Below are positions 1 to 8,635 of a stretch of DNA of 64,000 nt, piece after piece. The DNA is from Methylobacterium sp. (GTDB lineage Bacteria > Pseudomonadota > Alphaproteobacteria > Rhizobiales > Beijerinckiaceae), in assembly GCA_002928875.1 (NCBI GenBank), contig PERO01000019.1, positions 124,001 to 188,000 on the forward strand, written 5' to 3'. A model generated the notes under the pieces. It saw only the letters and a program-made list of their open reading frames with translations. It was not told where the DNA came from and did not search any database. The position numbers and the translations under genes were made by a program. The stretch's first letter is position 1. Every line of letters begins with the position of its first letter.

Positions 1-1
1 C

Positions 2-391
2 ATCACGGTGATCATCGGTTCGCTGATGCCGGCGGCTTCGGTCTTCGCGCATCACGGGATTTCGGATGAATTCGCGCGCTACCTCAACTCGGCGGTCGAT
101 GCGAATTACGCGAAGGTCTATGGCGCGATGCGCAATTCCGAGCCGATCTCGCTGGGCGACGTGGCGCATGGCACGGTGACCTTTCCCTCGCACCACACGC
201 TGATGGGGGTCGCCGCGATCCTGTTTTCGATGCATTCCCGCCGGTTTGCGCTGCTGATGGTGCCGCCGAGCCTGGGCATGATCTTCCTCACCCCCACCAT
301 GGGCGGGCATTATTTCGTCGATCTCATCGCGGGCGCGGCGATCGCGATCCTCTGTTTTCTCGGCATCAACCGGCTCGCGCGGGCGGGATGA
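2..391 (+). CDS. PAP2-superfamily membrane phosphatase, C-terminal part
   Basis: The reading frame is open from the first bases of the window and ends at a TGA, so the N-terminus lies outside. The visible 129 residues carry the two histidine signatures of the PAP2 / Aur1-like phosphatase superfamily: PSHHT near the middle and GGHYFVDLIAGA near the end, each next to hydrophobic helices. Family members dephosphorylate lipid phosphates or transfer phospho-head groups at the membrane. The substrate cannot be told from this fragment. The gene is followed by about 195 bases without a gene and then thrS in the same direction. Confidence 0.75.
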   Translation: MTVIIGSLMPAASVFAHHGISDEFARYLNSAVDANYAKVYGAMRNSEPISLGDVAHGTVTFPSHHTLMGVAAILFSMHSRRFALLMVPPSLGMIFLTPTMGGHYFVDLIAGAAIAILCFLGINRLARAG

Positions 392-448
392 GGCGACGAG
401 AGATTTTGGCGACGACGGACTTGGACTTTCGACCCGGATTCGGGCGTG

Positions 449-495
449 GCGCATTTTCTTTCGCCGAGCGGTATTCACCGGGCCTGAAAATGCGC
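449..495. repeat. GCATTTTC / GAAAATGC palindromic repeat, copy 1
   Basis: Arms GCGCATTTTC (449-458) and GAAAATGCGC (486-495) are exact reverse complements around a 27-base loop. The same arms occur at 14423-14475 and 50788-50839, where the loop is better preserved. It is an intergenic repeat of a kind common in Hyphomicrobiales, here between the PAP2 gene and thrS. This copy has the most diverged loop of the three. Confidence 0.7.
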
Positions 496-586
496 TAAGC
501 GAAGGGCCCCGCGTCGGGGTGGCGCGGCGAAACCACCCATCACCCGAAGGCCTACCCGCGATTGTTGGCGGGAGTGGGCAGGAGAC

Positions 587-2563
587 ATGATGATGATCAC
601 CGTCACGTTCCCCGATGGCGCCCAGCGCCAGTTCCCTCAAAACATCACCGGCAAGGAGATCGCGGGCGGGATTTCCCCCTCGCTCCTGAAGCGCACGGTC
701 GCCATGGCGATCGATGGCGAGGTGCGCGATCTTGGCGACCCCATCGCGGCCGATGGCCGGATCGAATTCCTCACCCGCGAGGACCCGCGCGCGCTGGAAC
801 TCATCCGCCATGATTGCGCGCATGTGCTGGCCGAAGCCGTGCAGGAACTCTGGCCCGGCACGCAGGTGACCATCGGCCCGGTGATCGAGAACGGCTTCTA
901 CTACGATTTCGCGCGCGAAACGCCCTTCACGCCCGAGGATTTCCCGGCCATCGAGAAGAAGATGCGCGAGATCGTCGCGCGCGATGCCGCCTTCACCAAG
1001 GAATTCTGGAGCCGCGAGCAGGCGAAGGATTTCTTCCGCGCCAAGGGCGAGGCCTTCAAGGTGGAACTGGTCGATGCCATTCCCGCCGGCGAAGACCTGA
1101 AGATGTACAAGCAGGGCCAGTGGATCGACCTCTGCCGTGGCCCGCACATGACCTCCGTCGGCAAGGTCGGCACCGCCTTCAAGCTGATGAAGGTGGCCGG
1201 CGCCTATTGGCGCGGTGACAGCAACAACCCGATGCTGACCCGCATCTACGGCACCGCCTTCGCGAAGCAGGAGGATCTCGACGCCTATCTCCACCAGCTG
1301 GAGGAGGCCGAGAAGCGCGATCATCGCCGTCTGGGCCGCGAGATGGACCTCTTCCATTTCCAGGATGAAGGGCCCGGCACGGTCTTCTGGCATTCCAAGG
1401 GCTGGACGATGTTCCAGCAGCTCATCGCCTATATGCGTCGCCGCCTCAGGCGCGATTACGAGGAGGTGAACGCCCCGCAGGTGCTCGACAAGTCGCTCTG
1501 GGAGACCTCGGGCCACTGGGGCTGGTACCAGGAGAACATGTTCGCGGTGAAATCGGCCCATGCCTTCATGAACCCGAACGACCCCGAGGCCGACCAGAAG
1601 GTTTTCGCGCTGAAGCCGATGAACTGCCCCGGCCATGTGCAGCTCTTCAAGCACGGGCTGAAATCCTACCGCGACCTGCCGATCCGCCTCGCGGAATTCG
1701 GCGTCGTGCATCGCTACGAGGCTTCCGGCGCGCTGCACGGGCTGATGCGCGTGCGCGGCTTCACGCAGGACGACGCGCATGTCTTCTGCACGGAGGAGCA
1801 GCTCGAGGCGGAGTGCCTGAAGATCAACGACCTCATGCTCTCGGTCTATCGCGATTTCGGCTTCGACAGCCTCGTCGTGAAGCTCTCCACGCGGCCGGAG
1901 AAGCGCGTCGGTTCGGACGAGGCCTGGGATCGCGCCGAGGACATCATGACGCGCGTGCTCGAGAAGATCGAGCGCGACAGCGGCGGCAAGATCCGCACCG
2001 GCATCAATCCCGGCGAGGGCGCGTTCTACGGCCCGAAATTCGAATACACCCTGCGCGATGCCATCGGGCGGGACTGGCAATGCGGCACCACGCAGGTGGA
2101 TTTCAACCTGCCAGAGCGCTTCGGCGCCTTCTATATCGGCGCGGATGGCGAGAAAAAGCAGCCGGTGATGGTGCATCGCGCGATCTGCGGCTCGATGGAG
2201 CGCTTCCTCGGCATCCTCATCGAGAATTATGGCGGGCATTTCCCGCTCTGGCTCGCGCCGGAGCAGATCGTGGTCTGCCCGATCACGAGCGAGGCGGATT
2301 CCTATGCGGAAGAAGTGGTGGAGGCCTGCTTCGCGGCCGGCCTGCGCGCCCGCGCCGATCTTCGCAACGAGAAGATCAGCTACAAGGTGCGCGAACATTC
2401 GCTCGCCAAGGTGCCGGTGATCTTCGCGGTGGGAAAACGCGAGGCGGACGAGCGGACGGTCACCATCCGCCGGCTCGGATCGCAGGCGCAGGAGACGAAA
2501 TCGCTCGCCGATGCGCTGGCGGCGCTGGAGACGGAGGCCATCCCGCCCGATCAGCGGCGGTGA
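587..2563 (+). CDS. thrS: threonine--tRNA ligase
   Basis: Class II synthetase that charges tRNA-Thr in the cytoplasm; 658 residues, close to the usual length of about 640. The order is TGS domain (about 1-62), editing domain with HxxxH at His75 and His79, catalytic core, and HGTP anticodon-binding domain (about 555-650). The three zinc ligands that select threonine are visible: Cys347 in MNCPGH, His398 in DDAHVFC and His530 in MVHRAICG, with spacing like that of the E. coli enzyme. Three consecutive ATG codons (587, 590, 593) follow a GGAGAC ribosome site, so the start is uncertain by two residues. A strong terminator follows directly. I saw no T-box or leader peptide in the 195 bases upstream. 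Confidence 0.98.
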   Translation: MMMITVTFPDGAQRQFPQNITGKEIAGGISPSLLKRTVAMAIDGEVRDLGDPIAADGRIEFLTREDPRALELIRHDCAHVLAEAVQELWPGTQVTIGPVIENGFYYDFARETPFTPEDFPAIEKKMREIVARDAAFTKEFWSREQAKDFFRAKGEAFKVELVDAIPAGEDLKMYKQGQWIDLCRGPHMTSVGKVGTAFKLMKVAGAYWRGDSNNPMLTRIYGTAFAKQEDLDAYLHQLEEAEKRDHRRLGREMDLFHFQDEGPGTVFWHSKGWTMFQQLIAYMRRRLRRDYEEVNAPQVLDKSLWETSGHWGWYQENMFAVKSAHAFMNPNDPEADQKVFALKPMNCPGHVQLFKHGLKSYRDLPIRLAEFGVVHRYEASGALHGLMRVRGFTQDDAHVFCTEEQLEAECLKINDLMLSVYRDFGFDSLVVKLSTRPEKRVGSDEAWDRAEDIMTRVLEKIERDSGGKIRTGINPGEGAFYGPKFEYTLRDAIGRDWQCGTTQVDFNLPERFGAFYIGADGEKKQPVMVHRAICGSMERFLGILIENYGGHFPLWLAPEQIVVCPITSEADSYAEEVVEACFAAGLRARADLRNEKISYKVREHSLAKVPVIFAVGKREADERTVTIRRLGSQAQETKSLADALAALETEAIPPDQRR

Positions 2564-2580
2564 TGGCGCGGCTCAACAGG

Positions 2581-2606
2581 AAAGGCCGGTTTGACCGGCC
2601 TTTTTT
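2581..2606 (+). terminator. rho-independent terminator of thrS
   Basis: Stem AAAGGCCGG (2581-2589), a short loop, CCGGCC, then six T. It lies 18 bases after the thrS stop and just before the convergent RidA gene. Confidence 0.9.
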
Positions 2607-2612
2607 GCGTGG

Positions 2613-2996
2613 TCATGCCGCCGCGATGATCTCGATTTCGACGAGCCAGTCGCGCTCCAGCGTGTCCACGACGATTGCCGTAGTCGGGATCGCCCGACCC
2701 TTCAGCGCGGCGATCCGCGCATCCTGGTTCGCGGTGACATAGGCGCGGTCGCGCAGATAGCTCGTGAGGCGGACGATGTTGTCGACGCCCATTCCGGCGC
2801 TCGCGAGGATCATCCGAAGATTGTCCCAGATCAGCCCGAGCTGCTGCTCCAGATCCTTGCCCGGCGCGCCGGCGGGATCGAGCCCCATCGTGCCACTGAC
2901 GAACAGGAAACGCCGGGGCTCGCGAACCTCCAGGGCATGCCGGTAATCCGGGCCGGTGGGATAGATCGCGGGTGGATTGTGCTCGATCATTTGCAT
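2613..2996 (-). CDS. RidA (YjgF/YER057c/UK114) family protein
   Basis: 127-residue small protein of the RidA family, whose founding members hydrolyse reactive enamine/imine intermediates released by PLP enzymes. It shows the family layout: the FVSGTMGLDPAG strand-turn early, a long helix with QQLGLIWDNLRMILASAG, and a C-terminal segment RDWLVEIEIIAAA. The arginine usually found in the R-x-x-V/L-x-x-E/D end motif is present in the same area. Start ATG at 2996 follows GGAGAAT at a good distance. The gene is transcribed divergently from an Lrp-type regulator across a 75-base gap holding a near-perfect inverted repeat, so regulation by that neighbour is likely. The physiological substrate is unknown. 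Confidence 0.9.
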   Translation of the reverse strand: MQMIEHNPPAIYPTGPDYRHALEVREPRRFLFVSGTMGLDPAGAPGKDLEQQLGLIWDNLRMILASAGMGVDNIVRLTSYLRDRAYVTANQDARIAALKGRAIPTTAIVVDTLERDWLVEIEIIAAA

Positions 2997-3005
2997 CGCT
3001 ATTCT

Positions 3006-3050
3006 CCGAATGAAGTTCCGTGTCCTTGAAAATCACGGAATTTCATTCGG
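3006..3050. promoter_or_regulatory. inverted repeat, probable Lrp-type operator
   Basis: Seventeen-base arms at 3006-3022 and 3034-3050 (one mismatch, 11-base spacer). A second inverted repeat, TCCTTGAA (3023-3030) and TTCAAGGA (3052-3059), starts inside the spacer of the first. Both lie between the divergent ridA and lrp starts, the usual place for a shared operator. That the Lrp protein binds here is inference. Confidence 0.65.
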
Positions 3051-3071
3051 CTTCAAGGATCATCAATCGCC

Positions 3072-3629
3072 ATGAATCGCAAAACAGATGAGGTTCAGCC
3101 GAAAGAGCGGGCGAGGCGTGGCCTCGATGCCTTCGACCGAAGGCTGTTAGGCGCGCTCACCGCTGATGCGACGCAGAGCTACGCCGCGCTCGGCGAGGCG
3201 GTGGCCCTCTCCGCTCCCGCCGTGCATGAGCGCGTGCGTCAGTTGCGCAATGCGGGTGTGATCCGTCGGACGCGGGTGGAGATCGATCCCGTAGCCATCG
3301 GCAAGCCCTTGCTGGCTTTCATCCTCGTCGAGGCGGCGGGTTGGGGCAAAAGCGAGCGGCTGATGCGCATCGCGCGCTTTCCCGAGGTCGAGGAGATGCA
3401 TTCGGTGACGGGTGATGCCAGCATGATCGTGAAGGCGCGCTGCGCGAGCCCGCAGGCGCTGGAGAACCTGCTGGCGCAGATCCACGCGGTTCCCGGGGTC
3501 TCCGGCACGCGCAGTTCCATCGCGCTCTCGACCTTTCTGGAACGCGGCGTGCAGGCCGGGGTGACGCAGGAATGGCCGGGGGTGGATCTGCAGAATTATT
3601 CCGGTTCGCCTTCGAGTGCTCACGATTGA
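3072..3629 (+). CDS. Lrp/AsnC family transcriptional regulator
   Basis: 185-residue DNA-binding regulator. After a charged 17-residue N-terminal tail comes a winged helix (about 20-68, LDAFDRRLLGALTADATQSY onward, recognition helix SAPAVHERVRQLRNAGVI), then the RAM ligand-binding domain (about 72-150) with VTGDASMIVKA. The C-terminal tail of about 25 residues after LERGV is longer than usual. It is divergent from a RidA gene with an inverted repeat between them, so it probably controls that gene and itself. The amino-acid effector cannot be inferred. Confidence 0.93.
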   Translation: MNRKTDEVQPKERARRGLDAFDRRLLGALTADATQSYAALGEAVALSAPAVHERVRQLRNAGVIRRTRVEIDPVAIGKPLLAFILVEAAGWGKSERLMRIARFPEVEEMHSVTGDASMIVKARCASPQALENLLAQIHAVPGVSGTRSSIALSTFLERGVQAGVTQEWPGVDLQNYSGSPSSAHD

Positions 3630-3719
3630 TCGCAGAGCCTTAAGGCGCCTTGCGGAAGGCCGCCGCTCGCGGCGCAGCCTCAAAACGCCTTGCAGAAGCC
3701 CGCGATTGATCGCGTGGCG

Positions 3720-3956
3720 TCAGAAGGCTTTAAACGTGATCACCGTCTGCGTGTCCTGGATGCCGGGGATGACCTGCACCTTGTTGGCGACGAAATGGCC
3801 GATATCGTTCGCGTCATCGAGGTGGAATTTCGCGAGAATGTCGTAATTGCCGGCCGTGGAATAGATTTCCGAGGCGATTTCGGCATCGGCGAGAGCGGTC
3901 GCGACCTCGTAGGTCTTACCAAGCCTGCATTTGATCTGAACGAAGAAGGTCTGCAT
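3720..3956 (-). CDS. stand-alone Lrp/AsnC ligand-binding (RAM) domain protein
   Basis: 78 residues that consist only of an AsnC-type regulatory domain: MQTFFVQIKCRLGKTYEVA opens with the first beta strand, NYDILAKFHL matches the core G-x-x-D strand, and IPGIQDTQTVITF is the C-terminal strand. There is no helix-turn-helix. Such proteins form Lrp-like oligomers and may sense amino acids or modulate full-length Lrp proteins. It is convergent with the Lrp gene at 3072. The 90 bases between them contain an imperfect duplication (CGCCTTGCGGAAGGC and CGCCTTGCAGAAGCC, each next to CGATTGATCGC). Confidence 0.85.
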   Translation of the reverse strand: MQTFFVQIKCRLGKTYEVATALADAEIASEIYSTAGNYDILAKFHLDDANDIGHFVANKVQVIPGIQDTQTVITFKAF

Positions 3957-3975
3957 GGAATCTGCCTTGCCGCCG

Positions 3976-4069
3976 CGTCATGGCCGGGTTCAGCCCGGCC
4001 ATCCACGCCTTTGAATTCGACCCCGTTATCATAAAGACGGGGATGGCCGGCACAAGTCCGGCCATGACG
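3976..4069. repeat. dimeric GGCCGG palindromic element, copy 1
   Basis: Two hairpins (ATGGCCGGG...CCCGGCCAT at 3980-4002 and ATGGCCGG...CCGGCCAT at 4043-4065) are arranged head to head, bounded by CGTCATGG and CCATGACG. The same head-to-head layout recurs at 43989-44076 and 45295-45378. It resembles the BIME type of bacterial interspersed mosaic element. Confidence 0.85.
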
Positions 4070-4173
4070 CGCGCGGCGGTTTCCCCATCGTCAGCAGGAT
4101 GCCGCCGATGAAGGAAAGGCCGGAACAAGTCCGGCCATGGCGGTGGGCCGATTGCCGGACCACGGTGCGCCGT

Positions 4174-4211
4174 GTCATTCCCGACCGAGCGGAGCGAGGA
4201 GCGGGAATCCG
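4174..4211. repeat. GTCATTCCCG...GGGAATCC repeat, half copy
   Basis: One arm of the longer element found complete at 42571-42661: GTCATTCCCG, a GAGCGGAGCGAGGAGC spacer, then GCGGGAATCC. Confidence 0.7.
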
Positions 4212-4318
4212 CAAAGGTTTCGGTGAAAGAGTGGAGCCCCGTTCGGCGTCGCCGTCGGGGATGAGGCGGGGCGGGCGGCCTGGAGCGGGCGGCTTGGGGC
4301 GGGTTCGCGCTCGGCCAA

Positions 4319-5182
4319 TTAATCCACGATAATCTCGAAATCGCGGTTCACGCCGCCTTCCACCTTCATCTGGCCCTTGTATTCGCGGTCGTTGTGCCGA
4401 GCGGTGACGGTGTAGGCGCCCTCGGCGATATCGACATTCGGGAAAGCGCCCACGGCCTCGGCCACGATGTCGCCGCCGGGCGTTTCGATGGTCCATTGCG
4501 TGCCGGCGAGCGCCACGCCGCCGACATTGCGGACGAGCTTCAGCGTCATGGTCGCGGCGCGATGGTTCACCGCGGCCTCGGTCACCTTGCCGGTCTCGAC
4601 CTTCACGTCCGAACGCACCACGGAGTTCGTGCCGGTATAGCTCGAGACGAGGTGATAGGTCCCCTCGGGCAGGCGCAGCACGGAGCCGGGCCGCAGCACG
4701 CTGGTCACCAGCCGCCCCTCCGAGTTGTTGGCGGTGGGAATGAACAGCCGCAGCGCCTGCCGCGCCGGTGGCATGGGGCGCTCCGGCCCGCCGATATGGC
4801 CGGTGACCACGAGCGCACCCGCATTGATGGGGATGACCGCGGCGGTTCCGATTTCCGTCACCGTGACCGTGCGGATGGCGGTTGCGAGGCCGTGGCTGGC
4901 ATGCACGGCGTATTCGCCGGGCGCGAGTGCGAAATTGGGGCGCGCTTCCACGCTCTGCTGCACGAGCTGCGCATCGGTGCCGCGCACCGAATAGATGCGC
5001 CAGACGAGATCCTGGGCGATCTCGGCGCCGCGCTCGCCGAATGTCGCGCGCAAGGTGAGAAGGCCGCTGCGCTGGGCCGTGGCGGGCAGCGCGAACCCCG
5101 CGAGCCCGAGCGCCAGCAGCGCGCGCCGGCTCGGGCCGCGCGGCAACAGACGGGACATGTCGCGAAACCGGACTTGCATCAT
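4319..5182 (-). CDS. exported beta-rich protein of unknown function
   Basis: 287 residues from the ATG at 5182 (a second ATG follows at 5179; AAAGAGG lies just upstream). The N-terminus carries basic residues (RGPSRRALLALGLAGFALPA) followed by TAQ, a Sec or Tat signal peptide with cleavage near residue 36. The rest looks like three or four repeated beta-sandwich modules: similar phrases recur, such as LAPGEYAVHASHG, LPEGTYHLVSSYTG and IAEGAYTVTARHN, each preceded by a segment like VTVTEIGTA or VKVETGKVTEA. This resembles carboxypeptidase-regulatory/Ig-like carrier folds. It is probably periplasmic and structural or binding; I do not recognise a named family. Confidence 0.75.
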   Translation of the reverse strand: MMQVRFRDMSRLLPRGPSRRALLALGLAGFALPATAQRSGLLTLRATFGERGAEIAQDLVWRIYSVRGTDAQLVQQSVEARPNFALAPGEYAVHASHGLATAIRTVTVTEIGTAAVIPINAGALVVTGHIGGPERPMPPARQALRLFIPTANNSEGRLVTSVLRPGSVLRLPEGTYHLVSSYTGTNSVVRSDVKVETGKVTEAAVNHRAATMTLKLVRNVGGVALAGTQWTIETPGGDIVAEAVGAFPNVDIAEGAYTVTARHNDREYKGQMKVEGGVNRDFEIIVD

Positions 5183-5331
5183 CGCGCCTCTTTCGCCGAA
5201 AAGCGGATAGCGTGCAACCGCCTGTGGTTGGCGGGCCTGGCCCAATGGTCGCGGGATCGTGTCTTGAGCGCGGCTCTCCGGTGACCGATCTGGGTTTCGG
5301 GGTCTTTTGGAGGTTGGGAGGAAAAACCGGC

Positions 5332-5937
5332 ATGTTCTACGAACCGCGCCTGCGCAATCATGGCCTCTCGCACGATCCCCTGAAAGCGCTCGTCGCCCCG
5401 CGACCGATCGGCTGGATCTCGTCGATGGGCGCGGATGGCTCGATCAACCTCGCGCCCTATTCCTTCTTCAACATGGTGTCGGATCGGCCGCCGATCGTGA
5501 TGTTCTCCTCGGATGGCAAGAAGGATTCGCTTCGGAACGTCGAGGAAACGGGCGAGTTCGTCTGCAACATCGTCACCCGCGACTTCACCCACGCGATGAA
5601 TGCCAGCTCCGCCAATTATCCGCGCGGCGTCAACGAGTTCGAGAAGGCGAACCTCGCGATGGAACCCTCGCGGCTCGTGAAGCCGCCGCGCGTGCAGGGC
5701 ATCGTGGCCGCGCTCGAATGCCGGATGACCGATATCCGCCCGCTTTCCGGCCTCGAAGGGCTCGCCTCGCCCTACACGATGGTGCTCGGCGAGGTGATGG
5801 GCGTCCATGTGGACGAGAATATCCTGAAGAATGGCCGGGTGGATGCCCCGAATCTCGCCTTGCTCGCGCGCCTCGGCTACATGGATTACGCGAGCGTCGA
5901 GAGCGTTTTCTCGCTCGAACGCCCGGTCCTGACCTGA
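5332..5937 (+). CDS. flavin reductase-like (DIM6/NTAB) FMN-binding protein
   Basis: 201 residues starting at the ATG behind GGGAGGAAAA; a longer in-frame start at 5212 would overlap the divergent gene and has no ribosome site. The FMN-binding split-barrel signature is clear: VAPRPIGWISSMGADGSINL, then APYSFFNMVSDRPPIVMFSS and the long DSLRNVEETGEFVCNIVT segment. Relatives bind FMN and either supply reduced flavin to monooxygenases or act as oxidoreductases. No monooxygenase partner is adjacent, so the role is open. It is transcribed divergently from the exported beta-rich protein. Confidence 0.88.
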   Translation: MFYEPRLRNHGLSHDPLKALVAPRPIGWISSMGADGSINLAPYSFFNMVSDRPPIVMFSSDGKKDSLRNVEETGEFVCNIVTRDFTHAMNASSANYPRGVNEFEKANLAMEPSRLVKPPRVQGIVAALECRMTDIRPLSGLEGLASPYTMVLGEVMGVHVDENILKNGRVDAPNLALLARLGYMDYASVESVFSLERPVLT

Positions 5938-5983
5938 CGGGCGGAGAGGCGTCCCGTTCCGGCACAGGGGCGGCAATCGCGGC

Positions 5984-6013
5984 TTAAACGACGATTTACC
6001 ATGATCGTTAAGG
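5984..6013 (+). promoter_or_regulatory. possible CtrA-like binding site
   Basis: TTAA (5984-5987), seven bases, TTTACC (5995-6000), seven bases, TTAAGG (6008-6013). The CtrA consensus of alphaproteobacteria is TTAA-N7-TTAAC, so the first pair differs by one base. It lies about 65 bases before the transglycosylase start. The call rests on pattern only. Confidence 0.35.
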
Positions 6014-6078
6014 ATGGCGGCTGACGAAATGGGCTGCGCGACAGGCCGCGCGCATCGCATTCGGGGAGCCGCCGCATC

Positions 6079-7200
6079 ATGTTTCTTTTTTCCACGCCCG
6101 CCTCGACACCGGAGCCCAGCGCGAAGGCGCCGGACCAGCCGATCGCCCGGGTGGTCCAGCAGGCGGCCAATGCGACGGGGACCTCGTTCGATTACCTGAT
6201 GCGCACCGCCAAGCGCGAATCGGGCCTGAACCCGGCCGCGAAGGCGCAGAGTTCGTCGGCGACGGGTCTCTTCCAGTTCATCGAGCAGACCTGGCTCGGC
6301 CTCGTGAAGCGGGAAGGGCCCAATCTCGGCCTCGGCGCCGAATCGGAGGCGATCCAGCAGGATCGCTCCGGGCGCTACGTGGTGAACGACGCCCATGCCC
6401 GCCAGCAGATCCTCGACATGCGCAAGGACCCGGCTCTGTCCTCGCAACTGGCCGGGGTGTTCACGCAGAAGAACCGCGAGACGCTGAAGGCGCAGCTCGC
6501 CCGCGAGCCCAATCCGGCCGAGCTTTACATGGCACATTTCCTCGGGGCGCAGGGGGCATCGGACCTGATCGCGCGGGCCGAGAGCAACCCCGAGCAATCA
6601 GCCGCGAATGCCTTCCCCGATGCGGCTGCCGCCAATCGTTCGATCTTCTTCGACGGCAAGGGCCGGGCCCGCACCGTCCGGGAGGTTTATGCCCGGCTGT
6701 CGACCTTCCATACCGGTGGCGATCCGAACGCGGTGCAGGTCGCGAGCGCGCAGCCGGTCGAGACCGCGCAGCCCGTGCAGACGCAGCTCGTGCGGGGCGG
6801 CTCCGGATCGATCCCGCGGCTGGTGACCGTCACGGGGCAGAACCGGGCCCATGGCGCCTCGGGCGGCCTGTTCCGGGCCGGCGGCGAATCCGATGGCGCG
6901 CAGAACCTGCGCAAGACCTGGCTGCACGTCGCCGAGAGCCGGCTCAATCGCGAGGCGCCCTCGTTCTTCCCGCGGGCGAATACGCCGGTGGCTCAGGTCG
7001 CGGCCCTGCCGCCCGAGGCCGTGAACGCGCCGGCGACCGATGTCGCGGCCGCTCCGGCCGCCCTCGCCAGCGCAGCGCCCCTGCCGCCGGCCGAACCGGC
7101 GGGCCTTCCCGCGCCGGATCTGCCCGTGCCGCCGCGCCGGGGCGAGGCGCTCGCCAATCCGCTGGATCTGACCCGGCATGGTTCTCGCAGGACGCGTTGA
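6079..7200 (+). CDS. lytic transglycosylase (SLT domain) protein
   Basis: 373 residues. The SLT catalytic domain occupies about 20-185: the catalytic glutamate is Glu47 in AKRESGLNP, followed by SSATGLFQFIEQTWL and the later AELYMAHFLGAQGA helix. This fold cleaves the MurNAc-GlcNAc bond of peptidoglycan. No signal peptide is obvious at the N-terminus, so export may be non-classical or depend on another apparatus. The C-terminal half (about 200-373) is Pro/Ala-rich and low complexity, ending with PLPPAEPAGLPAPDLPVPP. The next gene begins ten bases later, so the two are probably one transcript. A CtrA-like motif lies upstream. Confidence 0.88.
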   Translation: MFLFSTPASTPEPSAKAPDQPIARVVQQAANATGTSFDYLMRTAKRESGLNPAAKAQSSSATGLFQFIEQTWLGLVKREGPNLGLGAESEAIQQDRSGRYVVNDAHARQQILDMRKDPALSSQLAGVFTQKNRETLKAQLAREPNPAELYMAHFLGAQGASDLIARAESNPEQSAANAFPDAAAANRSIFFDGKGRARTVREVYARLSTFHTGGDPNAVQVASAQPVETAQPVQTQLVRGGSGSIPRLVTVTGQNRAHGASGGLFRAGGESDGAQNLRKTWLHVAESRLNREAPSFFPRANTPVAQVAALPPEAVNAPATDVAAAPAALASAAPLPPAEPAGLPAPDLPVPPRRGEALANPLDLTRHGSRRTR

Positions 7201-7209
7201 GGTGCTTTG

Positions 7210-8619
7210 ATGTTGGTGACATCGTTTCTCGCCTGGATCGACAGGGCTGGCCCGCCGGAGCGGGCAGAGGCCGCCGACATGCTGGCGCGTGCCTATCTCG
7301 ATGGGTCGCTGGGCGAGGAATCGCCCGAGGCGGCGGAAGCGGCGCTGACGATCGTGCTCGACGATTCCGCCAAGATCGTGCGCCGGGCGCTGGCCTGCGC
7401 CTTCGCCGATCACTGGCAGGCCCCGCGCCACATCGTGCTCGCGCTCGCGGTCGATCATCCGGATGTCGCAGCACCCTTGCTCGCCCGTTCACCGGTCCTG
7501 CAGGAGGCCGACCTCATCGATCTCGCGCAGCATGCCGAGCCGAAGGCGCTGATCGCGATTGCGCTCCGGCCGCTCGTGACCGAACGGATGGCCCATGCCA
7601 TCGTGATGCGCGCCGACCGCGATTCCTGCCTCGCGCTCGCCGGCAACCCGCATGCCGAGATTGCCGATGGCGATCTTCTCGCGATCGCCGTGCGCTTCGG
7701 CAAGGATGGCGCGATGCGCGACAGCCTGCTCGATCGCGGCCATGTTCCGCCGGCGGTGCGCCACCAGCTGATGATCGCGCTCAGCGAAAGCCTCGAGGCT
7801 TTCGCCGGGGAGGGCGGTTTCCTCGCCGCGGAGAAGAACCGTCGTCTGGTCGAGGAAGCGCTGCAGCAGGGGACAATCGCCATCGCTGCGCAGGCTCGCG
7901 ACGACCTGCCGCAATTCGTGCGACACCTGCGCGAACAACAGAAACTGACGCCGGGCCTGCTGCTGCGTTCGGTGCTCGGCGGCGATGTCGCGCTGCTGAC
8001 GGAAGCCCTGGCGGATCTGACCGGCATGAATTCCGGCCGTGTGGCGGGCCTGATGCGTGGCCGCTCGGATGCGACTTTGGCCGCCCTGTTCCGGCGGGCC
8101 GGGCTGCCCACCTTTCTGGAACAGCCCCTGATTGCCGCCCTGCGCGCGGCACAGGCGCTTGATGCACCCGAGGCGGAAGGCGGATTGTCGCTGCCCGTCA
8201 TCCGGGCCGCGCAGAGCGCCTGCCTCTCGCTCGAGGGCGGCGAGGAAGTGCGCCTTCTCGCGCTGTTGCGTCGCTACGAGGCGGAGGCCGCGCGCCTGCA
8301 ATCGCGGCGCATGGCCGAGGATCTGCGCCAGCAGGCGCAGGCCGATTTCGCGCAGCTCACCCTGGCGGCCAGCGCATTGCCCGCCATCGCCGCGCCCGGG
8401 GACGACGAGCCGGTGATCGACCTCGCCGAGGTCGCGGCCGTCGTGCCGGAGCCGGATAACGACAGCGACCGCGAGCCGGCGCCTGACCTCCGCACCGTGA
8501 TCGAGGACTGGAAGCGCGAGCGCGATGCCCGCCTGCGCGCGATGTTCGACCGGCCGGTCGAGGCCGCCAACACACGTGTCGCGGTGCCGGAATGGGAGCT
8601 GCGCCGGCACGTCGCCTGA
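7210..8619 (+). CDS. DUF2336 domain protein
   Basis: 469 residues from ATG 7210 (a TTG at 7207 is in frame; GAGG of the ribosome site overlaps the upstream stop). The first 340 residues form an all-helical repeat like the DUF2336 family, with HEAT-like units such as DSAKIVRRALACAFADHWQAP and HPDVAAPLLARSPVL. A linker rich in Glu/Asp/Pro follows, and the C-terminus is a charged helix (IEDWKRERDARLRAMFDRP). Functions of DUF2336 proteins are poorly known; in some alphaproteobacteria they sit near signalling genes, which fits the receiver/Hpt pair downstream. It is coupled to the transglycosylase gene. Confidence 0.82.
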   Translation: MLVTSFLAWIDRAGPPERAEAADMLARAYLDGSLGEESPEAAEAALTIVLDDSAKIVRRALACAFADHWQAPRHIVLALAVDHPDVAAPLLARSPVLQEADLIDLAQHAEPKALIAIALRPLVTERMAHAIVMRADRDSCLALAGNPHAEIADGDLLAIAVRFGKDGAMRDSLLDRGHVPPAVRHQLMIALSESLEAFAGEGGFLAAEKNRRLVEEALQQGTIAIAAQARDDLPQFVRHLREQQKLTPGLLLRSVLGGDVALLTEALADLTGMNSGRVAGLMRGRSDATLAALFRRAGLPTFLEQPLIAALRAAQALDAPEAEGGLSLPVIRAAQSACLSLEGGEEVRLLALLRRYEAEAARLQSRRMAEDLRQQAQADFAQLTLAASALPAIAAPGDDEPVIDLAEVAAVVPEPDNDSDREPAPDLRTVIEDWKRERDARLRAMFDRPVEAANTRVAVPEWELRRHVA

Positions 8620-8635
8620 ACGCGGCGGCGGCACG

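Larger units (their letters stand above)
3957..4318. other. 362-base gene-free stretch filled with palindromic repeats
   Basis: No coding region is credible here. The stretch holds one dimeric GGCCGG palindromic element (3976-4069), an isolated single GGCCGG hairpin near 4117-4140, and half of a GTCATTCCCG element (4174-4211). It separates two leftward genes. Confidence 0.75.
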
